NCBI GenBank assembly: GCA_022606135.1
Contig: JABYQN010000002.1
Location: 3,038,001-3,102,000, forward strand
Direction of reading: 5' to 3'
DNA from: Fomes fomentarius
Lineage: Eukaryota; Basidiomycota; Agaricomycetes; Polyporales; Polyporaceae
DNA length: 64,000 nt
Shown here: positions 20,378 to 33,810 of the stretch, in pieces
How positions within the stretch are numbered: position 1 is the stretch's first letter
Layout: the number at the start of each line of letters is the position of its first letter
Translations under genes and position numbers: made by a program
The notes under the pieces: model-generated
What the model saw: only the letters and a program-made list of their open reading frames with translations
Told to the model about the DNA's origin: nothing
Database searches by the model: none

Positions 20378-23300
20378 CTAACGGACTGTCGCGCTGCCCA
20401 CAAGAAGCAGACCGAACCGTGGGGGCGTTTTGACAAGCTCCAGCGCAGGCTCGAAACGTTGCTCGATCGCCGGTACGCCATGAAGCAACAGGCTCGACGG
20501 ATTTCCTGACTTCGTCGCCGGAGAAGTGGGCTCCACATGTCGTGTTGGATGGGAGGGCAGTAACTCAGCTAAGAGAATTTGAGTCCTGGAGAAGTATTCC
20601 TCGACGGCAGCGATCACGGCGGGTGGAGGAATTGTCACATCAGAAAGGCGCTGGCTAGAAGTCAGAACAAACTCGATGCGATGGCTGCAATAAGCGGGAG
20701 CTCACTTCTCGTTGGCAAGCGATGCACTTGTTTATGCGTTCAGATACCTCCGCAGTTTCCTTTCCCCACAGCGAGATCAATCTCTGCAGGAACGAGACAT
20801 CCCACAATATCTGCATGCCATCAAGGAGCGGTGCTGTTTGCTGTTCCAATGTGTCTAGGTAGACAGACGTGAATCGTCCGAGGGTCAAGCCTGCTTGACG
20901 TTTCCGACGATCATCTTCCAAACACACACCAAGCTGTTGAATGTCCGAAGACAACGATAACAGCGCTTGAGTTAGGGCGGGAGACGGACGAGTGGAGAGT
21001 GCTTGATATCCAAGGAACGTTAGTAGCCCGCCTCAAGATATAGATATATGTACTGGCTTAGCCTGACCTGTCAATTTGTCGTTTGCTGAGCAAGAGTTGA
21101 AATACTCGTCGTATACTCGAGAGACTATATGCCTCTGCCAGCTTTGCATCAAGTCCGTGTACAGAGTGCTGAGCCGTTGACGATATACTGTGGATCAATG
21201 AGAATCGCGTTTCTCTCATAAGAAGAAACCACCAACCTTTCGTAGACGACGGACTACAGCCAACCCGTACGAAGAAGTCAGAACTGGACGCCAGTTCATG
21301 AGATATCCTCGCAATGAACACAGGACTTCTCGTCAAAGACTCTGTTGATAACTTAATGCATCAGTAAATCATCGATGGACACGCGGCGAGCACTCACCGT
21401 GATTTGCTGCGCTGTTGGCGAGCACGTCGCATATCTTCTCACAAAGAGTCTCTGCGTCTGCTCGGTAAGAGCTGGAGAGCTGCATGACCAGTGCACTGGA
21501 ACATAGAGATAAGCTTACAGTATGAAATGCAGTAAGATCTCATTTACCTTGCGTGCTCCTCAGTTTTGAGCATGACAGCCAAATCCTTCTGTATATCCGA
21601 CGCGTGACGTTCGAGAACGGTCATTGCACTCTCCAACAATGGCGTACGCCCTGAGAGTTGCTGGCGCAAGGTCGTCTTATATTTCGCGAACTGCGCGGCG
21701 GCCGCAGAACTCCCAGCACTGGTCTGCAGCATCGATCGGATCGAAGGTGCCTGAAACAGGTGTGCAATGGGCTGTACATCTGCGAGACAAACTCTATGAG
21801 TACGCGCACACTATAGGCCGCAACGAAGACATACCACATAGATGGTCGCTTGCATTGTCTTCCAAGGCTCTCGTCGCAGAGCCGATAGCCTCATCGAAGG
21901 CGGCCTTCAACGTGTTCAATGCACCTTTCCATACAGAGGTAGCCTGACTTTGGCATGCGCCATTGATGACAGACTCAATCTCAAGTCGTTCAGGGGATTC
22001 CAAGCCGTCTGCGCCCTGTAGCCAAGACAGTAGAGACGTGCGGACGTCCCATACTTCACGGACGCTATCGAGGCCAGCGAACCAGTCTGAAAGAGCGCTT
22101 CGTGCGTCCTGAATAGCTTTCTTGAACCAACTCTCGAGCTTGTCTTGCATATGGGGCTGCAGGGCAGGCGTCATGACCGCTGCTCCGTCAATGTACGGCT
22201 TGTATGCGCGAATACTTTGAGGGAGCAAGAGCAAATGACTCGAAGAAGGCAGCGTCGTCAAGAGGGTCTGTGTCGTCAGTTGTAGCTCTGGCGGAAGTGC
22301 ACCTGGGTTGTCAGAGGGCGCTTGGAAGTATTGAAGGGCAAGCTTCATCAACGAAGGACCCGAAGACACGCTGTCGGCGAACGTGGCCCTCGCAGTGCCA
22401 ACGGTCCGTACGATGGCGTCCAAGACCCCCTCAACCTTTTGCTTTGTTTCTCGGACCGCGACCTTGCGCGAGCGATGGGGAACCTTGCCGTTTGGCTTGG
22501 CGTCACCATTGGCAGATGTGGATGCAGTACGAGTTAGCATGCCGGAGAGTGTCTTCGTACGCTGTGCAAGGTATATTGACAGTGTTTCAGGGAGAGGTCG
22601 TGACTCCAGGAGATGAAGTGTGAGTAATGTTGCGCATACTTCCTGCGGCATGGTTAACGGAGGTTGGCGCTACAAGTAGAATGCTCCATACCCCAGGGGA
22701 GCTACTCGCATCTCGAAGCGACAGCGTCGCTCTATGTGAGATTTGGGAGCGGAACGGTGTGATAGTGTCCCACTGATGTTGTACCAGTGGTAGTTGTTCC
22801 TAGAGGGTGTTCAGTATGCATTGTCCGATACAGTCCACACCCAGACATACCATGACGTCGATGCCATACGCATGCCAGCTTTGGTCATCCTCCTCCTGAG
22901 ACATAGCACGATGCACTACACGGGCCAGCAGGAACAACCAAGCAGCATTCAGGTACGCTTTCCGCTCCATGAGGCGCCATAAGTGTTCGGGGGCATCCAG
23001 CAGAAGCTTCACATGGGCCGTCAGCGACTGTAATGCTTGCAAATGCTTGTCTAGCTTGCGTAAGGCCGAGATCGTTCAACAAGACCGTCATCAAACATAC
23101 CTTCACCCATGGTTGACCGTTTCGGCGCACGAGTGGTATCGACAGCATTCACGGTATCGTGCATCTCTTCCAGAGCACTGAGAACATGTTTGGAGGACTT
23201 CGCAAGCGCAAGGATAGATGTCGAGGCTTGCAGCAGATCACGGTACCGTTCCCTGCACTTTCATGACACCTCTGAGCGCCGCAACTACATGATCTCAAAG

Positions 23301-23670
23301 AGTAGCACGCACCCAACCATGAGCCTGAGCTCCTCCTGCTTCGCGTCCGCATCCGCCCTGTACACCAAGTTCACCACCACTCGCGCCACCACGTTGCATG
23401 CAAAACCAATCACCTCAGTCGCTGTTGAACCAACTTGACCTCGGATATTGTGTGCCTCGTAAACAACCCATCAGGGTCTGTCCCTGCTAGGTTGACAATG
23501 CTGTCGAGCTTATGGGACGAGGATGTAGAGCGGGCCGAGGGTCGTCGCGTAGCATCGGTGGACTGCCCGGCAGGTCGCTTCGGAGTTGGTAGAGCGGCAA
23601 AGCCATTTTGACGGACAAGCTCGGGTGAGTTCAGGAGTGCGAGTGAACCAGCAGATGGACGGCGAGCCAT
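20378..23670 (-). CDS. COG1: Conserved oligomeric Golgi complex subunit 1
   Basis: Twelve exons (23670-23414, 23357-23313, 23252-23101, 23050-22851, 22799-22692, 22642-21835, 21779-21548, 21495-21398, 21341-21237, 21187-21068, 21001-20706, 20650-20378) give 897 residues, all phases fitting. COG1 belongs to the tethering complex that captures retrograde vesicles at the Golgi. Family blocks are visible: SEVKLVQQRLRADAxAKQEE-like SDAKQEELRLMVGERYRDLL in exons 1-3, then LDAPEHLWRLMERKAYLNAA, VQHQWDTITPFRSQISHRA, and LLESRPLPETLSIYLAQRTK. The rest is helical and poorly conserved, as usual for COG1. An in-frame ATG at 23700 would add ten residues. The last exon ends LLVGSATVR. Confidence 0.85.
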
Positions 23671-23954
23671 GTGAGGAGTAAGGGTAAGCTGCGAGAGCAT
23701 TCAGAACAAGGCTGTATCCAGGTAGGCGCTCAAGGCACAGACAGTAGCCGCAGGCGCGTCTTAGGGAATGAAATCACTCACGTTGGTCGGACACTTAGCA
23801 TGTTCCACCGCATGTCCTCAGATACGAGTACGCTAGACTCATATTGTTTTCTACAACGTCGCCGATATCACGACATGACGCAGTTGAGTCATTAGACGCT
23901 CGTACATACAAACGAGGAAATGTAAAGTGCCAGGAAAACATTGTGAAGGGCATA

Positions 23955-25268
23955 TCATCGGGTCTCTGAATTCCCATCAGCAATATCCTTTGATGTTTCC
24001 TCACTAGAGCTAGAGACGGATTGTGACGCCGGCGGCGATGCTGCAGCCGATGGACCAGGACGAGAAGGCGCGGCTGAACCATTCGCAGCACGTTGAGGTG
24101 TGGGGGCGGCGGAAGCAACTCGTTGGTCCAGTGCTTTCAAGGCCATCGCCCTGGATTGATTGTGAGCAGAAGGTCGAGCAATCGACAGTCATCCCAACTC
24201 ACCGCCTTCGTTCCGCCTCAGCGCGGGCACCGCCAGGAAGCTGGCTATAACCCGCTTCGATGTCGCCACCACTAGGGATCAGATGGAGTCTGTTGGCGAC
24301 ATTGTGTGCAGTATTCGACAGAATCGTGATAGGTCCACTGAGTCAAATGAATTAGCAAGACGTTCAACAGTATGACAAGTCACTTACTGGATGAACGGAG
24401 GGAACCAGCTAACGAACGCGAAGGTCTCACTTCGATCGCCATATACTGGGCCTCCGCTCAGCACCTCTCCCGAGTTCTTCTTGTAGAATCGGAGCCAAAT
24501 GTATGATACCAGCCATCCGTACTGGATTACAATGAACGGCACTTGGAAGCCGATGAGGCACATGACCGTCGAGAACGTCACATACGCCATGGGGAGTGTC
24601 TGCTCCGGACAGTACGCTGAGCTCCCGTGGTGCGTCAACAGAGCGTTGGGTACCTACCTTGACACGAGCCTTGAACACACCCAAGACTTGAACGTGATGC
24701 TCTGGAATCAGCTGGGTGAACGCAACGAGCACCCCAATCTGTAAGGCCATTTGTCCATGGTATTGGTGTCCATACCTGTGTTACCGGTCAATAAAGGCAT
24801 CTCATGTGAAAGGAAAGCACGCACAAGAACACCAGGTTTGCGAAGAGCACATACTCAAGCCAATTTACCACGACAGCGATTATGTTGGAGACCACAATGG
24901 TCACGACAATAAACTTCGCGGTCTCCACTGCTCCCCAGAGCCTCTCCAGGTAGCGCAGGGACGCGGGAATAACGAGTAGGGTAAATATGAGCTAAGACCC
25001 ACGTCAAGATACGATCTCGCACGTCAATATACATAGAACGCACCTCTATGATTGAGGTCTCTACGAATGCGGATGTGAGGAGAGTCCAAGGATAGAAGAG
25101 ACTCGATCCAGGGATGAGGACCAGATATGGTGCAGAGAACGACCCGTCGTTGGACCATTGTAGGAAGTAGTAGAGTAGCGAGAAGAGGACGGTGGCAGCG
25201 GTAAAGACGCGGGTTGCGAGAGGTATTGACGATACAAACTGCAGCGGCGCAAAAGAAAGGACGGCCAT
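23955..25268 (-). CDS. TMEM115-like Golgi rhomboid-fold membrane protein
   Basis: Six exons (25268-25044, 24991-24825, 24775-24658, 24599-24388, 24337-24203, 24150-23955) encode 350 residues. This is the eukaryotic TMEM115 (DUF1751) family, with yeast YOL107w as a homologue: rhomboid-fold Golgi proteins thought to lack protease activity and to act in Golgi-to-ER traffic. Several membrane segments are visible (VFTAATVLFSLLYYFLQW, PWTLLTSAFVETSIIE, AKFIVVTIVVSNIIAVVVNW, MAYVTFSTVMCLIGFQVPFI). The conserved block IPASLRYLERLWGAVE follows helix 2, and LQIGVLVAFTQLIPEHHVQ comes later. The tail is soluble and rich in Ala, Ser and Pro. It ends about 250 bp from the start of COG1, another Golgi gene on the same strand. 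Confidence 0.85.
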
Positions 25269-25556
25269 GGTGTTCTTAGCACAACAATATCTTCACAATG
25301 ACATTCGATGGCGGACTGGCAGAGAAGGTGCAGGGAACCGTGCGCTTAACAGCGCTGAGCAGAAGAGCGGGGAAGGGACCTGGCCGAGGACGACGGAGAC
25401 GAGGGTCGAGGAGTCTGACAAGTACGCGGTGCCCGCGTGAGGCGTCTCACGGCTCCCATTCGCCGTCACGCTGAGCTCTTCTGAGCGCAGCGTGCGTGAC
25501 ATGTGACAGAACGCCTTCATGACTTGAACGATCACTATACAATTACGCCCTGGGCC

Positions 25557-26113
25557 ATGTCGGACTACGACTTCCGTCCGGGAGGTACCCTCAAACTCAA
25601 GGGAGGAGTCACCGATGGAGGCATAGTTAAGAAGTAAGTATCGCTTCTAATGCGTTGCTGCATTTCGCTAATCCAACATAGGAAGAAGAAGAGCAAGTCG
25701 AAGGACAAAGGCAAGGCTGCGTCTCCTGAAGAGGACCGTGTGAAGGCCCTCGAACGCGCCATCAAGGAGGATGAGGCAAAGGCTGCATCTCCTTCAGGTA
25801 GTGGACGTAACTCACCCGCAGTCGCGAGTGGCAGCAGCGACCGCAAGACTGCCGCGGAGAGGAGATTTGAGGAGGTCCAGAAGAAGAGAGTACGTCATGG
25901 TGGTCCGTGTCACGTCCGTGTGGCTCAGAGCCGGTTGTAGCTCGCAGACAAGGTGGCAAGGTTGGCACACAAGAGCCACAAAGATCGAGTCCACGAGTTC
26001 AACTCGAAGCTCGAAGCACTCAGCGAGCACCATGATATCCCGAAGGTGTGTCGTTATCCTGGACGCGTCGCAGCTTTCCTCATGGTTGAACGATGCAGGT
26101 CGGGCCTGGATAA
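25557..26113 (+). CDS. FAM32A-like (DUF1754) small nuclear protein
   Basis: Four exons (25557-25633, 25682-25889, 25941-26045, 26099-26113) encode 134 residues. The N terminus MSDYDFRPGGTLKLKGGV, the Lys-rich block after it, TAAERRFEEVQKKR and HKDRVHEFNSKLEALSEHHD followed by IPKVGPG match the FAM32A family. In animals FAM32A is a late spliceosome factor near the 3' splice site; the fungal function is inferred by homology. A Ser/Ala-rich low-complexity spacer sits in the middle. The final coding exon is only 15 nt, including the stop. It is divergent from the TMEM115-like gene, with 288 bp between the two start codons. Confidence 0.85.
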
Positions 26114-26424
26114 GGACCCTTGTATCGTGTACGAGTCACTACCCTATCCATGTATCTTCGCTTCAATCAAAGTGCCTGCTATACTGTTGCCATTACCAGC
26201 ATTCCTGTCCCCGGTGCTTGCGATCGGCTTGTGCCATGTTTGGTTGGCAAGATGAGAGATCTGCAATAGAGCTTAGATAAAGTGTCTGTTGCCTTGTATT
26301 TGTACCCAAGATATGACGGAATATAAGATGGTGGCCCTATAAACGTGACCCATACCGCGCCTGTTCGTGCCTCGCCGCGCATCTCTCTCCCGTTCATGCA
26401 TCTCCTCCACTCCCTCTCATTACG

Positions 26425-28641
26425 ATGAAAGCCACTGCCCCCGATCTTACTCTTGACAAGAAAGGCCACGTCTGTCCCCCGTCGAACGCGAAGCATCCAT
26501 CAGACCGCTGGGAATCGCTCTTTGTATATGGCTTCATCTGCAGGTTTACACAATTACGAGCGAACGTTGAGGGATTCAACTCACCAATGGAGTACGTTGC
26601 ATACATTTCGCATTCCCAGATCGATCATGCTTATGAGTATGTTTCCACGTCGCTAGCTTCGAGGATGCCCTGCTGTCCCCTGAACCCAATCTCATCATGA
26701 CCCAGATACTCTCGCAATTCGTGAGGAACCTGCGACCGGGGACGCGTAATTTGAGGTGCGCATGGTTCCAATATGCAACCCTGCTTGTTAAACACGATTC
26801 ACCGACGTGGCGCACCCTCCAGTTCTGACGTGATATCGTCAACTGTGGCGAGCGTTCTACAAGAGTACCTCAAGACCTCGGAGAGGACTGTCTTTTGGGA
26901 CGACGCGTTGAGAGCAAACTTAGATCCATTCCAGGATATGCCTGAAGGCTTTTTTGCTGCTAGTTGGGATTTGAAGGTGCGTACGAACTTTTCTGCGTCT
27001 CGCCCCGACGGTATTTCATCGCAATTACAATCCCCTCCGCCTTGTAGCTCAAGATACTACGGCAATTAGTCGAACTGCAACTTTGCCATAGCCATGAGAT
27101 AAAGGCCCTCATCGACCGTGCTTGGGGCGTCATCCACAACAAGCACAAGAAGACTGAGACTCCTTCCGTTCCCCCGCCTGCCGGCGACCCACATAGTCAA
27201 GAGCGATTGCAACTCATTCCTCTTGGCCAAGACAAAGAGCGTAAACGTTATTGGGTTGTTGACGGTGAGTTTTGGGGTGTCTCCACGGCCTTTTGATATT
27301 TGGTGATGTTTGCCATCCATGCGGCCAAGGACCGTATTCGCCTCGCCGGCACTTTGCGGCATCTATTATTGACCAGTATTTTGAACAATGATACTAAATC
27401 GAACCCTGTGACACCAGATTCGCCTCGTGTCTACATGTCCACGAATCCGTGGAAGATCACCGCGACCTTCCAAACCATCGCGTCGTCTCGGGACGAGTAT
27501 ATGGCCATTTTGGAGAAGGTTAAGGAGATAGCCCCCACCGAACCTAAGGCTGGGGAAAGGAGGTCGAAGCTTGAGACTGCACACCTCGCCCTTCTCAAAG
27601 CCCTCCAAGACCGAGTAGAAATCATTGACATCGAACTAGCGGTGAGTTTCGACGCATTGAGTACTTGCCGCCCCACTCTCGTTCTAGCGAACCTGGGACG
27701 GGGATTTGGTCATGGCAAACGCGTTTGGTGGCAAGTTCTGTAACGCACGTGACTGACGGACGCGCATCCTTAGAGAATTCAACGTGCGCAGAAAAAGATA
27801 CAGCAGAGAAATATGCTTATCGCATCGGCGGAGTTACGAGAAACGCGTACGCGTCGACGTGCCACCCGCCCGGACTACGCCTACATGAACAACCCTGATA
27901 GTGATGTGAGTATCATTCGAGCCAACTTGACGGCCCCGACTTGTGGTTGACCTGCTCCCTCCACAGGCCGAAGCAGACGACACATACCAACCCCCGGAGG
28001 AAGAAGATGACGAATACGAGGATCGGGCCGAATACGATGACTTCGGCGAACTAATATCACGGAGGGGAGCTGCGGCCACGCGACGATCGACTCGTACGAA
28101 TGGCAACCGTGGCCTTGACTGGGGCGATTGGAAAGGAGAGCGACGCTCTATGCGTCTTGGAGCTCCTGCTGATGTGCAGCTAGATGGCCCTCCCCCAAAT
28201 CGCGCGAGAACGAACGATAGTGCTGTGAGTGGGAGCTCAGTCGACGTGGCGCCGGCGAATGGGAACTCTAGTAACGGTTTGAAGATCAAGATCAACGGTG
28301 CAGCGGCGGTGAAACCCACCGAGACAGCTGTTGAGGCCGTTGCGGGGAAGAAGAAGAGCAAATTTTGGTACTACGCCGTTGAGCCGGTGTCAGGACCGCT
28401 TCCCATACCCGCCGCCGACGAGCCTCCTCCTACATCTGACAGCGCACCACAGTCTGAAGGGAGCAGAGCAGACCTAGACGCCGTGTCCGACAACCCCAGA
28501 GGCAGCGGCAACGGACACAGAAACGGTCTGCGTTATCCATCGACGACACCATCCGCATCAGGCTCGAACGTGGACGAACTCTACGAGAGGAGCATTGGCG
28601 GCAGCCTATCACCAGCCTCCGAGAGCATGGATGAGTCTTGA
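26425..28641 (+). CDS. DDT/WHIM-motif chromatin-associated protein
   Basis: Seven exons (26425-26591, 26657-26755, 26823-26976, 27048-27264, 27418-27641, 27774-27905, 27967-28641) give 555 residues. The first half has a DDT-like helical region (FEDALLSPEPNLIMTQILSQ) and then VISSTVASVLQEYLKTSERT and LKILRQLVELQLCHSHEIKA, which resemble WHIM-type segments of ISWI partners. GQDKERKRYWVVDDSPRVYM is the conserved WHIM-like 'kRYWv.d' block. A basic helix (RIQRAQKKIQQRN) and an acidic, Ser/Pro-rich tail (EEEDDEYEDRAEYDDFGEL) follow. By homology it is nuclear and probably an accessory subunit of a nucleosome remodeller. I cannot assign it to a named yeast subunit. The intron at 27265-27417 is long (153 nt). 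Confidence 0.65.
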
Positions 28642-29081
28642 TCGGCAAGTCATCTGTACGTTCTATCTTGTTTATATCCTTCAAGACCTGCATGTCCATC
28701 AACGCACTACTTAGCCAACGTTCTGTTCCCGCCGCATCTCACTGGCTCGGACAATTTTCATGGTCACCTACAGCTTTTCCCACCGGCATCGGCACTAGTA
28801 CCCATCGCACCATCTGCCACTATCACTTAACTTCTCTTGATAATTGCAAGCTCGTATAGAATAAAAATAGTGTAGTCCAATCCATTGCTTACGCCTCATC
28901 TGAGCTTTACGGAAGGAAGTGTGCAAGCTTCCGATGACAAAGGCGATGGTTGTGACTGGACCGTAAGCGGCCACATGCCTCCGACAAATACGGAATGTCG
29001 ACAGACGCCCGCCACCGCACGAAGTCTGAGGTCGGACACCGTCCAGAACTTCCTTCTGCCTCCCTCTACCTACTCTCGCTT
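28642..29081. other. Intergenic region before MIP
   Basis: It contains the 3' flank of the WHIM gene and the MIP promoter. An in-frame ATG at 28995 could extend MIP upstream by 29 residues. Nothing else is visible. Confidence 0.5.
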
Positions 29082-31558
29082 ATGCTCGCGCGCAGTGCCA
29101 AGAATGTGCTCCCGGAGCCCTCCAAACTCCTCTTTAGCTTCCGCGGTTGCCTCAACGCGCGTCAGCACGCGAGGCACACAGTTCCATCACGAGCAGCCAC
29201 CACATCGCCCGCCTCGGTCGACGACACGAACCTTATAGACTTCTTCGATCAACCATATGTGCCACAGAAGCCCACCTCGCCGACGGGGATCTTTGGACAC
29301 CAATCCCTCATCACCCCTGCTTCCTTCATCGCCCTGGCAGACTCAACACTCCGCCGCGCGCAATTGCTTACTGAACGGATATTGAGGGCCCGGGAGTCAC
29401 GCGATGAGCTGTTCAGGGTCGTGAAGAATCTCGATAGATTGAGTGACATGTTGTGCGGCGTCATCGACCTGGCGGAGCTCCTACGGAACGCACACCCCGA
29501 TACTGTCTGGGTACAGAGTGCGGAGGAGGTTTATGAGAAGTTATGCGAGTTCATGACTGTCCTCAATACCAATGTTGGATTGTACGAAGTACGCATAGCA
29601 TGTATCATACCCTGATATGAACGAGCTGAAGCGGGTGAATCCAGGTGCTAAGAGATGTCCTGAATGACGAGGAAGTCGTGAAGTCGCTGAGCCCAGAAGC
29701 GCATCAGACAGCCCTCATCTTCTGGAGGGACTTCGAGAAATCAGGAATTGACCTTCCCCCCACCCAACGAGATCGTTTCGTCTCGTTGTCGACCGAAATC
29801 CTCGTGCTCGGGCGACATTTCCTTACTGAGACAGCGACAGCGCGACCCCCTGCGCGGATCCAGTGGTCAGAGCTGCAAGGCTTGAAGGACTTAGGAATGG
29901 GGGCGAGGCTGCGTCTCCAGGCTCAAGTTACCAAACGGGACCTCTTCGTCTATCCAGGCTCTCTACAAGCCCAAATGATCATGCGCTCCGCTCCAGCGGA
30001 AGAGCCTCGAAGAAAGGTTTACATGGCCGCGAACTCCAGCACTCCTAAGCAAATCGAGTTGCTCGAACGCCTCCTCCGTGCACGCGGAGAACTCGCACGA
30101 CTGGTTGGCAAGGAGAGCTACGCACATATGACGTTAACGGACAAAATGGCAAAGTGTCCAGGTAAACATCTGTCATCTCCTGCAATCTCATAGTTCTGAT
30201 TCTTCTGATCAGAAAATGTCCAGCAGTTCTTGCTTACCTTGGCTGATCACACAAGGCCTTATGCTCGACGTGCCTTGCGTACGCTCAGTATGCGGAAGCA
30301 GGCGCATCTTGACACTGCGCCTTTGCCTATCATCCAAGCTTGGGACCGTGATTACTATTGTCCGCCAGAGCCTCCCGCACCTCCTGTGTTCCTACCTCCC
30401 CTCACACTTGGTACCATATTCATGGCTTTATCACGACTGTTCCAGGCGCTGTATGGCATCTCTCTCAAATTGGCTGACCTGGCTCCTGGCGAAGTTTGGC
30501 ATAACGACGTGCGGAAGCTCGAGGTCATCGATGAAGATTCTGGCGTTCTTGGGTGGATTTACGCCGATCTCTTTGCACGCACCGGGAAGCCAGGCGGCGC
30601 GGCACACTACACTGTTCGTTGTTCACGACGTACAGATGATGATGACGAGTCGGGTGACCTAAGGCCTATGAATGAGCACGATCATGTGGCCGTCCAGTTA
30701 TCACGGGAGTTTGAAGCTAGCAAACACTTCTACCTTCCCGGGCGTGGTGTCAGGTACCAGTATCCTGTCGTGGTACTGTTATGCGAGTTCATGCCCCCTC
30801 ATCGGGGGCAGGGGGCAACACATCTAGAGTGGCACGAGGTACTCACGCTCTTTCACGAGATGGGTCATGCTATGCATTGTGAGTACATCGCAAACCACTT
30901 TAGAAGACAACACTGATAGCTCCACTTCACAGCAATGATTGGTCGGACAGAGTACCAGAATGTGTCGGGCACCCGATGTGCCACCGATTTTGTGGAACTC
31001 CCATCCATTCTCATGGAACACTTCCTACAATCCCCTACCGTCCTCTCGCTCTTCACCCGTGATGGAAGCATGCCAGTTCACTTGGATGACAACCGCCGTG
31101 AAGATCCATGCCGATCGATCGACACTCATACACAAGTATTGCTTGCGATGCTTGACCAAGTCTATCATTCAAAATCTGTCATAAGCCCAACCTTTGATTC
31201 CACCATGTCATTGGCAGGGCTATATGAAACCCACGGAATGATTCCGTATGTACCAGGTACCTCGTGGCAAACCCAATTCGGCCACCTCTTCGGGTATGGG
31301 GCGACCTACTACTCGTATTTGTTCGACCGGGCTATCGCGTCCAGAGTCTGGCGGCAGCTCTTTGCCTCTGAACCACTGAGGCGAGACGTCGGGGAAAAGT
31401 ACAAGATGGAGGTGTTACAGTATGGCGGTGGAAAAGATCCTTGGGACATGGTGAGTTCTCTGTTGAACGAACCAGTATTGAAGGATGGGGATGGGAAAGC
31501 TATGGCCGAGGTCGGTCGATGGAAGATCGAAGATGAAGTGGCAATTGGTAGGCACTAG
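29082..31558 (+). CDS. OCT1: Mitochondrial intermediate peptidase
   Basis: Four exons (29082-29588, 29645-30161, 30213-30878, 30933-31558) encode 771 residues, typical for this M3-family zinc metallopeptidase. It removes an octapeptide from precursors already cut by the main processing peptidase in the matrix. The N terminus is basic and lacks acids. The zinc site is HEMGHAMHS with the first His near residue 556, and the distal Glu follows in the block after it. [20 protein letters not shown] and the C-terminal [20 protein letters not shown] are further family hallmarks. In Agaricomycetes this gene (mip) is the classical neighbour of the MAT-A homeodomain genes, and here HD2 ends 236 bp away. 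The in-frame ATG at 28995 is the alternative start. Confidence 0.93.
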
Positions 31559-31794
31559 AGTTTATTTACAGTGTAATGGAGAAAATCCACCTCTATTCGA
31601 GAATTTCGAGAATTTGGTAAATGCAGCTATGAATACACGAACGACTTGAACATTGCATGAAATCAATAATGATAGTACAAAGTGTTGATGCAGTACGACT
31701 ATAGAAGTAACAACAGTGCTGGGGAGAGGGAACAGAGCATGACCTAGGAGATAACATGGGAAAGCTGTAACAATGACGATAATATCAGAACGGG

Positions 31795-33545
31795 TTATGA
31801 GGGGACACCAATGCTGAGAGAGTCAGACGGGACATATACAGCAGGCATATCAGATAGCAACCAATCGAGGAGTTCAAAGTTGGGCACCTTGTCTTCGGGT
31901 TTCAGGTTAGGTAGGATTGTAGGAAGGCTTGGAGGTGTGGATAACGGCGATTCGGAGTCGCTTCTGGACGAGCTGCGCCTCGACGGTGAGGAATAACCGT
32001 AAGACGATTGAGACTTGTCGGAGACGGTCTTGAAGGCAGATCTCGACTCTAATCGTAAGCTGCCATGACCACCGGAGGAGAAATGGGAGGCAGGTGGATG
32101 ACGGGGTAGACGCTTGGGCACTGTGCGCTTGCTAGTGGACACACTTTCTGCATGAGCTGTGTAGGGTGAGGCGGATATGCGACGTAAGCCAACATGTTGT
32201 AGTATGTGTGTCTCGCCACTAAGAAGCACACTTCGGGATTGGAAGGAAGAGTTTGACCTCGACGGCGAGCTTGAGCAGCACTCGCCCGAGCGTATGGTCC
32301 GCGAGGCACGTCTTGTTCGAGTAATCAGCGCTGGGTGCGGCGCACGCAGACAGATAGTAGCAAATCCCAAAGGTAGATATGGCGATCGACGATGGACGGG
32401 TACCGTGGATGAGACATCATCTGCGATGGATAACCCAGTGAACGCAGAGGTCAATTCTGACATGCTGACACTGGAAGTAGGTTTGGAGGTGCCATTGGCG
32501 ACACGAATCCATGGCAGCTGAAATTTGCGTATATCTTGTGAGATTGGGAAGGGGTTGTATTCGCACTGGGGCGGATAGGGGGATGGAAAAGCGTGATGGG
32601 GAGCGTCGAGATTGAAGAACGTTTGATAACCCTCGCTGGTTGGCAACGAAGTCTATTGGGTGGCAATCAGCACTGACATCAAGATAATAGAGTGTCGAAC
32701 ATACACAGTTATAGTCAGAGTCCGTCTCGGACTCATCACATCGAGTATGTAAGAGTGACCCGACAACGGCGTCCTCCAGTTCGCGGACGAGCGATCCATG
32801 CGATTCACGTCTTTTAAGCATTGTTCCCTCCTTGCGGACCCGGCTTCGCCTGTTCTGGAACTGAGTGGGAATGTTCAGACCAAATTGCGCGGCTAGAGGG
32901 CTTAAACGTACCCAAACGTGGATTTGTCGGTAGTCCATGCCCCACTGGGCCGCAAGATCATACTTCTCCAATCGTGTCGGAAAGGCGTTCTCCGCAAATA
33001 TGCGCTCCAGTATAGGAACCGCGTTCTGACGAATGATGCATGGCGTGATCAACAGACAAACAACGTACATGGATACTCTCATAACATACCTGGTTGAAAG
33101 GGCGCTTCCGATCACGCGAACTACTGGATTCTCGGTGTATTCGCGCCTGTACAAGACGAGGAACGAAGTTGTCCACGATATACGCGGCCCACTCTCGCAC
33201 AGTCTTTGAGTAGAACAGAGAATATGCCGAGGAGATCGCTGATGCATGTTTAGGATCCTGATAGTACGCGGCACGTTGTTTCAAAGTTTCGCGGCGCTGA
33301 TCGAAATCCGTCTCAAACTGTCGTTTGAGCTCAAGTGCGGTGTTGACAAGCACAGAAGATATTCGTTGGGCAGCGATGGTGTCGATTCCCAAAGAGATCA
33401 ACCGTGGTGTAAGTGGTTCCGGTGTGGGGAGCACAGGGTCAACAAGAGACAGCGTAGGAAGAACATGGGTATTCGTTGCATGAGATGCATAACGCCGGGC
33501 AGCGGCATATGCTATGGATTGTGTTCTCTGTAGGAGGGGGAGCAT
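31795..33545 (-). CDS. HD2: HD2 homeodomain mating-type transcription factor
   Basis: Four exons (33545-33090, 33025-32912, 32860-32705, 32652-31795) give 527 residues. The homeodomain covers about residues 150-205: PFNQNAVPILERIFAENAFP, then YDLAAQWGMDYRQIHVWFQN followed by RRSRVRKEG. The recognition helix WFQNRRSR is split by an intron after the Trp, as expected for HD2 genes. The first 150 residues (LISLGIDTIAAQRISSVLVN and on) form the dimerisation region, which in compatible matings pairs with an HD1 from the other nucleus. The C-terminal half is Ser/Pro-rich and carries basic clusters. HD1-HD2 heterodimers switch on the dikaryon programme. It is transcribed divergently from the HD1-like gene, with 265 bp between the start codons. 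Confidence 0.9.
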
Positions 33546-33810
33546 TGCAGTGGAGATGGGTCTGGGGCGTTGGGACTGTGTTCCGAGTCGCGGTCAAAGA
33601 GGACAAGGGAACAATTGGGTCTAACCGTGGGAAGGGAATGTTTGTCAGTGTTGACTCTGTGGATGATCCAATTGTGTGTGTAACCATATCCGTGTATGGT
33701 CTGGCGTCTACAGCCCTAACTCATCCTGCTCGACCCTCACGCTCGACCGCACCCGCACGCGTTGGCCCGCAGCTTCCTTCCCCGCACGAATAACCTGCGC
33801 CCATCTGACT

